From positions 85,064,005 to 85,128,004 of the forward strand of contig CM035165.1 in NCBI GenBank assembly GCA_020205615.1: 64,000 nt of DNA, read 5' to 3'. The DNA is from Panax quinquefolius (Eukaryota > Streptophyta > Magnoliopsida > Apiales > Araliaceae). A program made the translations under genes and the position numbers. Positions 56,846 through 64,000 of the stretch are shown in pieces (position 1 is the stretch's first letter; every line of letters starts with the position of its first letter). Below the pieces are notes generated by a model. The model ran no database searches. It was given only the letters and a program-made list of their open reading frames with translations, and was not told the DNA's origin.

Positions 56846-58973
56846 TGTGACGCCCCCAAAATAGGTATACATCACCCATTCTGAGTCGCCAAATACATGG
56901 TACAGAAACAACTACAACTTCATTAATACAATTGTTGTGCAAAATACGACAACACATAAACTGTGAGTTTAAATACAAATATTATCTTCTAGACAATATC
57001 CACACTCAAATAAGTCCTCATTACAATAATTGATACACTATTTTATAAAATAGTGAGGACTACTAAAACAACTGTCTTGAACCATTACTCCACACCCCGA
57101 CTAGTTCCTGCTATATTCTCGTCTCCTGAGAAGAAAAATGGAACAAAAAATAAAAGGGTGAGCTCAACTAGCCCAGTAAAGAATATTATGACTAAGATAA
57201 TGTACAAAAAATTATCCTTAGTCTTCAACAGGGAAAAATCTAATAGAATACAATAGACAACAAGTTTTAGATCAACAACTGCAGTGGAAACAACAATTCA
57301 TTAGAAGAGTTAAGTAGAAAATGAAATCTACTATCATCTATGAATTTAAAAGTCCATCATCGATATTTTATCCCTGCAACATCAATCAATATACATCTTG
57401 AATCAAATATTCATCTTTACTCACAGCCAAAGATATTCACGATTACCGGGTCATGTTCATCTAAACACTGCTCATCTTCGCACTACGGCCAAAGATATTC
57501 ATCATAAAATCATTCATCTTTGCACTACGGGCCAAAGATATTCAGTTATATCATCATTTAGGACGGAGGATGATGAAAAATATTTTAAAGAAAACGAATC
57601 CAGTGAAACAAAAGAACAAATATTAAGGATTCGTACTTTAACCAAACCGAGTTCAAAAATACTTCATAAATAATCTTAGTGAAGTAAAATTTAAGAATGA
57701 TCAAAACATAGATCAAATCAAAGATAGGAACTATAACAGACAATCTTGGACATAGAAAAGAAAATTTAATTTTTCTGTGAATAGTGTCGTATTCGTGAAT
57801 AGTGCCGTATACGTAAATAGTGCCGTATACGTGAATAGTAACTCCGACACCAAAAGATAGAAATTTCACAAAAAACATCATCATGCTTCGTGAATAGTAC
57901 TCGTGAATAGTAACTCATGAATAGTAACTCATGAATAATAACCCTGACATGAAAAAGTTCCAAATTTTATAAAAAGTTTCAGCCAATATTTCGGCATAAT
58001 GATATTGAAGAAATAATATTATTTTTAAAAAAATAATATCCCTTACCTCGCAAAAAACAAAGATTTCCGATCGAATATCGGATATAGTCTTTGAAGGAAC
58101 TTGCACCGTATAGCAATACTCAAAGTACTAAAAATACACAAATACGCCGATATTATAGAGAGAGAAAGAGAGAGAAATCTTTAGTTTCTGGTGTGATTTT
58201 CAATTCTAACCTAAGCACCCTATTTATAGGAAAATGCTTAGAACACCAAAGCAGAAAATTTAATATAATATTAATATTTAAATTTTTTTCCTACGCCTAC
58301 TTTGAAAATCTGATTTCATCCATTTTCAATACACGGGGTTCAACCAAAACAATAAAAATGTTTTTCTAACTATAAATATTTTAAATTTCCAAAAATCAAT
58401 TATTCTAGAACCTCAGAACTTCAATAATTCATAATAAATAGTCCTTTTATCAGAAAATTTGAATCTCACGATTTTTTATAGGAAATTCAATTCTCTACAA
58501 CTTTGCAGAAGAAAATATTTCCAAATTCCAAACGGAAATTGACCAAAATCCATAAACGGGCGATTTTACAAGCTATAATCAAATTTCTTTCAAGAAATGG
58601 GTCCACTAACATGTTTAACATGTTTTAAACAACTTTTGCAACAAAAATACTCTTCCTCCTCATATACTCATATATCCCACATTCATTGTAAAAATATCAC
58701 CATTAGTATATTATTAAAATATAATAATAAATTATTTTATCGTAAAAGATAAAATATCATTTTTTAACAATTGTCACTTAAAAATTTTCTCCATCTATAT
58801 CCACATAAAATCAATATTTTCCTCATCATATAAATCAATAATTAATTATTCACAAATAATATTACGTAATCACAAGATTGCAATCGTGTAGCTCCTAAGA
58901 AAGAGGGGCTTTCCAATAAGGATTTTCTCATCTTGCCGCAATTAGGTGACCAAACCTCTCCTTAAGATGTAAC
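56846..58973 (-). mobile_element. 5' LTR of element D, family B, truncated (2128 bp present)
   Basis: It matches 50970-53100 of the 3' LTR, with TATA at 58221-58228. The alignment ends at about CTCCTTAAGATGTAACT (58973), where family A LTR tail sequence of element E begins. About 0.7 kb of the outer LTR end is missing. Confidence 0.85.
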
Positions 58974-61899
58974 TGGTATATACATCACCCATCATTGAAG
59001 TCGCCAAATACATGGTACATTAAAACTATTTCAAAATGATAAATAGAGGAAATTAAACAACTTACACCAAAAATTATACAACAATGGTATAAAAATTACA
59101 ATCGTGTAAAAAACATAATCTAAGAGTTTTAATAAGAATATTGTCATCTAGACAATATCCACACTCAATGGAGTCCTCATTACATTTATTGTCACACTAT
59201 TTAATGTAATAGTGAGGACTACTAATGCTATCATCCGGACCGCCACTCCGCTCCCCGACTAGTCCCCGCCACGTTCTCATTTCCTCAAGAGAACAAGTTG
59301 AAAGAAAAGGTGAGCTCAACTAGCCCAAGAAGAAATATTATGACTAAGATAATGCGTAATAAATTATCATTAGCCTTCAAAAGTTGTTAAATTGATAAAA
59401 TATAATAAACATCAAGTTTAATCAGCAGCGGAACAAGCAATCCATTTAAGAGTCAAGTAGAGAATAAAATCTACTATCTTCTATGATTTAAAAGGTTTTT
59501 CATCACTTTTATCGCCGAGACTCAAACTTAATAAATAAACCACATCATCCCCACACTACTACCAAGGATATTCATTAAGTATCACGACCACAAATTATCC
59601 ATGCACTACGGGCCAAGGATATTCGTGTATTCATCAATGGTCATGATCATGCCAACAATCGTCCATCAATGCACTACGACCAATGAGGACTTTTACCACA
59701 TCATTTGTAACATTACTGGCCATGATTATACCGAATAATCCTCGGTCATAATCATACCAAGTCCATCTATGCACTATAGTGCCACAGATGACTTTCAACA
59801 TATTATATATAAACATGAGGATGATGACAATGATATAAGAATTCAATAAAACAAGTTCAAGGATAAATTTGTAAAGATTTATAATTTAATTTATCCGTAA
59901 ATCAATAACGCCCAAATTGTCAACATGATATCGCTTTGTGGAGTAAAATTCAAGAATGCTCGTAAGAATATTTCCATGAAAAGATATCGGATGAAGCGCA
60001 AATATCAAGGATATTCCACTAATTTCATGGAGTATAGAAGCCAAAACTTTAATCAATCGAGTATAATAGAATATATGAAATCGCAAATGGATTTTTGCCG
60101 CCATGCAGTAATCCACGTAGAGATGCATTATTCCAATGTAATAATAAAGAATGGAATAGTAAGAATTCACCACGCATGCGTAATCGCGCATGCATGTGAT
60201 ATTCCAAATGTAATAATAAAGAATGGAACCAGAATTCATATGCACGTTCCAAATAGAATCCGCACATGCATATGATGTTCCAAATGTAATAATAAAGAAT
60301 GGAATGTAATAAAAGTCATGCGTAATCCGCATGCAGCATGGATGTTCCAATGTAATAATAAAGAATGGAATAACAACAGAATTCACTGTGCATGCGATGA
60401 TCGCATGCATGCATGTGTTATTCCAATGTAATAATAAAGAATGGAATAATGTAAGAATTTCACCATGTATGCGATGTAGATCAGATAGACAAAGTTATTC
60501 CAACATAATAATAAAGAATGGAATAACAACCCTTACGAGTATTGAAAGAAAATAACTCTCTTCATGAATAAAAGAAATAATACCCCTTACCTTAGAAAAA
60601 CCGGATACGGAATAGTGAGGTAGCAGTATTTCTTCTTCTTTTCTCTATAATTTCTCTCTATAATAATTGCTTTCTAAAGCTTTTGTGAATTGGTGAGAAA
60701 TGAAGGAAGAATGAGCTTCTATTTATATAGAAAATATAGTTTCGATAATTGCACGCTTTGGGGCTCAAAATATTACAAAGATAATACCTTCCTCTTTTTC
60801 TTCATTTTTAATTTAGTCCCGCAAGTATTATCAAACTTGCACCACCTCACCCCCTAATAGTAAATAATGTGAATTAATAGTTCATTCATGTGACTCAATA
60901 GTATAATCATGTGAAAAAACTAATTACAAAGATAAGACCTTCAACTATACCTCCATTTTTAATTTAGTCATGCAAGTATTATCAATCTTGCACCACCTCC
61001 CCCCTAATAGTACATGAATGTGAATCAATAGTACACACATGTGAACAAATAGTTATAAGCATGTGAAATAATAGCAATTAATTGCTCATTTATCCGATTA
61101 ATTACCCGATTGGTCAATATAACCTCAGACATCAATTATTATCGAAATAAATGTCGATTTCCACTAACACTAATAATCCCAACACAATGGAACTATCAAT
61201 TTCATCTTTAATCAACACAACTTATTCATCATTAATATTATAACTCACAATATTTAACAACCGTGTCGCTCCTGTGAAAGAGGGGCTTTCCGATAAGGAT
61301 TTCTCCTTATAGCGCGCGCAATTAGGTGACCAAACCTCTCCTCGATGTAACTCTAGACATTGTCAATATTGCAAATAATAATATGAATAACTTTGTCATC
61401 TCAATTATTGATTTAATAATAATAAATATTATGATGATGATATCGTGACAATAATTGAATCAATAATACGAGAGATATGATGCAAACAATTATCGTAGCA
61501 ATAATCGAGTATAACCGAGTGACTTCTCACGTAAGCATCAATAATCAATACCGTGTGCTACTACGCAACCACGCGTATTACTGCACTTTTACTACCGGGT
61601 AGTTCAATAGTTTTAACAGTAACACTTTCGCCGTTATTTTTATAAACAGATAATTTCGCCATTTTCTAACTACGATAATACTTCCGTCGTGGGGTCCACC
61701 AATGATTGTCATCGCATTTAATATTCCCCGTTAAAACTAATATTCCCCACCAATCTAATATTATATAACCACTTGCTTACTTTTTGCAAAATTTGTAAAT
61801 ATTACCCACAACTATAACATTATATCAAATCCACACCATAATATTCAAAAATATATTTCGAGAAAATTATTCTTTATTCATAAAAGTTGGGGTCTTACA
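58974..61899 (-). mobile_element. 3' LTR of element E, family A (about 2.9 kb, terminus damaged)
   Basis: The reverse LTR lacks its first ~20 bp (TGTGACGCCCCCAAAATA) and starts at GGTATATACATCACCC. A 33-bp patch of family B sequence sits at 59025-59057. Then come the normal family A landmarks: ATTATACCGAATAATCC blocks (~59720), six units of the AATAATAAAGAATGGAA array (~60140-60520), TATA (60720-60727) and the terminus TTGGGGTCTTACA at 61899. Confidence 0.88.
59025..59057. repeat. 33-bp patch of family B LTR sequence inside the E LTR
   Basis: CTATTTCAAAATGATAAATAG plus AGGAAATTAAA matches 53764-53794 near the outer end of the D 3' LTR. Other family A LTRs lack it at this position. Confidence 0.75.
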
Positions 61900-61915
61900 A
61901 CCTCCCCTTCTTATG
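61900..61915 (-). other. Polypurine tract of element E
   Basis: On the minus strand CATAAGAAGGGGAGGT directly abuts the 3' LTR. Confidence 0.85.
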
Positions 61916-62219
61916 AAATTTCATCCTCGAAATTAGGGTCCGTACCTGGTATATCAAAGAGGTGAGGATACCTTGATTTCATTTCAGATTCTAACTCCCA
62001 GGTCATTTCCTCAACATCGTGGTTTCTCCACAAAACTTTGACTTGAGGTATAACTTTAGAGCGTAGAATATGATCCTTCTTATCCAAGATTTTAACAGAT
62101 AACTCTTCATACGTTAAATCTTCCTCTATCTCGTCTAGTTCTAATTCAATAATGTGGTTCGGGTCTTTCACATATTTACGTAACATAGATATGTGAAAAA
62201 CGTTATGAACACGAGACAT
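61911..62219 (-). pseudogene. Chromodomain-containing pol C-terminus of element E
   Basis: The open minus-strand frame has SRVHNVFHISMLRKYVKDPN, the linker after integrase, then DEIEEDLTYEELSVKILD and the chromodomain-like end VKVLWRNHDVEEMTWELESE plus MKSRYPHLF. This end is typical of Tekay/Del-type chromoviruses, where it binds modified histone and directs integration (family knowledge). It is the most intact such end in the window, but the upstream pol is broken. Confidence 0.82.
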
Positions 62220-63400
62220 ACTTACAGTAGAAGTAGTCTATATAGCCACAGTTCCTACTCGATCGAGGATTAAAATGGGCCAATGAATCGAGGGTTGAGC
62301 TTTCCTCTTTTTCCAAATCTCGTAACTCCCTTCCATGGAGCAATACGTAACAACACATGATCTCCAATATCGAATTCCATATCCTTTTGATGAAGATCGG
62401 CATAACTCTTTTGTCGATCTTATGAGGTTTTTATACGTTGTCGGATCATTTGAATCTTTTTCGTAGTCATATATACCAACTCCGGTCCCAACAACGTTGC
62501 TTCACCCACCTCATCCCAGCATACTGGAGAATGACACTTTCTTCCATACAACGCCTCAAATGGAGCCATGCCAATACTTGCTTGATAACTGTTGTTGTAG
62601 GAAAACTCCACCAACGATAAGAACTTGTCCCAACTTCCTTTGAAGTCAAGGACACAGAGTCTTAATAAATCTTCAAGAGTTTGAATAGTCCTCTCCGATC
62701 GCCCGTCCGCTTCGAGGATGATATGCCGAAGCTAAATCGTAAATCTGCGCTCCATAGCTTTTTGTAAACTAACCCAAAATCTTGAAGTGAATCTTGGGTC
62801 TCGATCGTAAACTATGGATACCGCATACCATGCAATCTTACAATCTCATTTATGTACATACGAGCAAGACATTCAAGTGTATAAGTTTTCAGATAGGTAG
62901 GAAATGAGCAGCAGACTTGGTCAATCTATCAACAATGACCCAAATTGCATCTACGCCTTGAGAAACCTTGGGAAGACCAAGAATCTAAATCCATGGTAAT
63001 GTGCTCCCACTTCCATTCTAGAATTTCAAGTGGTTGCAATGGACCTTTTGGTACTTGATGCTCCGCCTTGACTCGCTGACAAGTTAAACACCTTGAGATA
63101 AACTCCGCTATCTCTCTCTTCATATTGCTTCCACCAAAATGTATGTCAAGATCACGATACATTTTGGTACCCTGTGATGGATTGCAAACGGTGTGTTGTG
63201 CGCTCCATCATGATTTTATACTTTAAATCGTGGTTGTTAGAACACAAAGTCCGGAGTCGACTCAAGTATTCCTTCTTCATCGATTCTTGCTTCCTAAGAT
63301 AGCACCTTCTTGCACTTTCTTCCATATACGCATCAGCCTCTGTGTCAGTCAGTAGCTTGAGCAAATTTTAACTTTATCGATTAAAGTTCATTTCTACTCA
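62220..63400 (-). pseudogene. Integrase of element E, decayed
   Basis: On the minus strand the zinc-binding part (63150-62930) has FISRCLTCQRVKAEHQVPKG and PLEILEWKWEHITMDLDSWS, with a frameshift just after the first catalytic Asp. Downstream pieces include VEFSYNNSYQASIGMAPFEA and LYGRKCHSPVCWDEVGEATL (62614-62420). Further frameshifts break the remaining core (62650-62930) and the C-terminal part. Confidence 0.85.
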
Positions 63401-64000
63401 GATATTCGCCCATCATCACATGGGTCCCTCGGAGTCTTTAACTCTATCTCCATCCTTTGTAAGTCATATAAAATGGGCCTTTTACGTTGACAATAATGCA
63501 CTGCATTCAAGATATGATCTTCTACTCAACGCATCACTACTACGCTCGCTTTTCCAGATGGTATTGAATGGTATGATCATAATCTTTCAACAACTCAAGC
63601 CATCGTCGCGTCGCATGTCGAGTTCCTTTTGAGTGAAGAAATATTTGAGGCTTTTACGATCCAGATAGATCTCCACCTTTCTCCATATATGTAATGCCTC
63701 CAAATCTTAAGCAAGTTAAAACGATCGCCGCCAACTCTAGATCATGAGTAGGATAATTCTCTCATATATTCTTTGAGTTGTCGTGAGGCATAGGCTATGA
63801 CTTTCCCATGTTGCATGAGAACACATCCTAACCCCTTTGCTCAAGCATCATCATAGATGACAAATCCCTCCGAGCCGATGGTATTGTCGTAACAAAAAAA
63901 TAAATGAGTCTCCTCTCGAAGTTCTTGAAAACTCTTCTCACATTCCTCGCTTCCAACCAAATTTTGTATCTTTTCGAGTCACCGAGTTAATGGAGTAGCG
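63401..64000 (-). pseudogene. RNase H and RT thumb of element E, running off the window
   Basis: Minus-strand sequence corresponds to 20530-21030 of element B: the CGCTACTCCATTAACTCGGT segment of the RT thumb (~63990), the catalytic-region stretch with GCATGAGAACACATCC (plus, ~63815), a TATGCCTCACGACAACT (minus)-type block, and the ADALS-equivalent at ~63510. Frames are broken by several indels. The 5' part of the element lies beyond 64000. Confidence 0.75.

Larger units (their letters stand above)
50970..58973 (-). mobile_element. Internally deleted chromovirus-type element D
   Basis: Minus-strand element with 3' LTR (50970-53824), a polypurine tract, a shortened internal region of ~3.0 kb, an exact tRNA-Met primer site and a 5' LTR truncated at its outer end. 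Gag and protease remain; most of RT, RNase H, integrase and the chromodomain are deleted. The right TSD is lost at the junction with element E. Confidence 0.88.

Overview
The window is AT-rich nuclear DNA from a flowering plant, most likely a eudicot, and is built almost entirely of transposable elements. The evidence is several Ty3/gypsy LTR retrotransposons with plant-type primer sites (initiator tRNA-Met for the chromovirus-like ones, a decayed TGGCGCC type for the Athila-like one), Stowaway-type MITEs, a Mutator-like element, and fragments of plant nuclear genes carrying splice-like borders. I see no complete host gene, rRNA gene, functional tRNA gene or CRISPR array. Nearly all long reading frames are decayed gag-pol pieces.

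Layout. (1) 1-25805 is a nest. The base layer is an LTR of family A in reverse orientation; its outer end is at 25805 and its other end lies beyond the left edge. An Athila-like element C (minus strand, about 1-13120) is inserted into it. C is itself broken by two forward A LTRs: one ending at 537 inside the 3' LTR of C, and a solo LTR at 2266-5066 with TSD GATGG inside the extra ORF of C. A complete element B (15102-25300, plus strand, TSD GTCTC) also sits in the base LTR. (2) 25806-45017 is non-LTR sequence holding two copies of a roughly 2 kb direct repeat (from 26949 and from 43021). Each copy lies beside a different fold-back element in a (TA)n tract. Copy 1 carries a 1464-bp Mutator-like element with a 9-bp TSD; copy 2 carries three MITE-type insertions. 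Between the copies are fragments of unrelated plant genes: a possible ATXR3-like piece, an adenylate kinase exon and a GT-1-type trihelix exon. The adenylate kinase exon is split by a non-coding LTR element (36779-40007, TSD AGACT). (3) 45018-64000 is a second nest: the 5' LTR and partial gag of element F (plus), a reverse B-type LTR (D1) inserted in that gag, an internally deleted element D (minus), and element E (minus), whose pol runs off the right edge.

How the parts relate. B, D, E and F are chromovirus-type (Tekay/Del-like) Ty3/gypsy elements with very long LTRs (about 2.7-2.9 kb), TGTAAGACCCC... starts and ...GGGGGCGTCACA ends. They fall into two LTR families, called A and B here. C is an Athila-like element with an additional ORF after pol. 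None of the elements looks autonomous now. Family A inserted both before C (base layer) and after C (two insertions in C), so the nesting gives a relative chronology. I found no convincing new cellular system. The most informative parts are the direct repeat with reciprocal empty sites, the paired fold-back elements, the cluster of unrelated gene fragments, and the repeat-filled non-coding LTR element.
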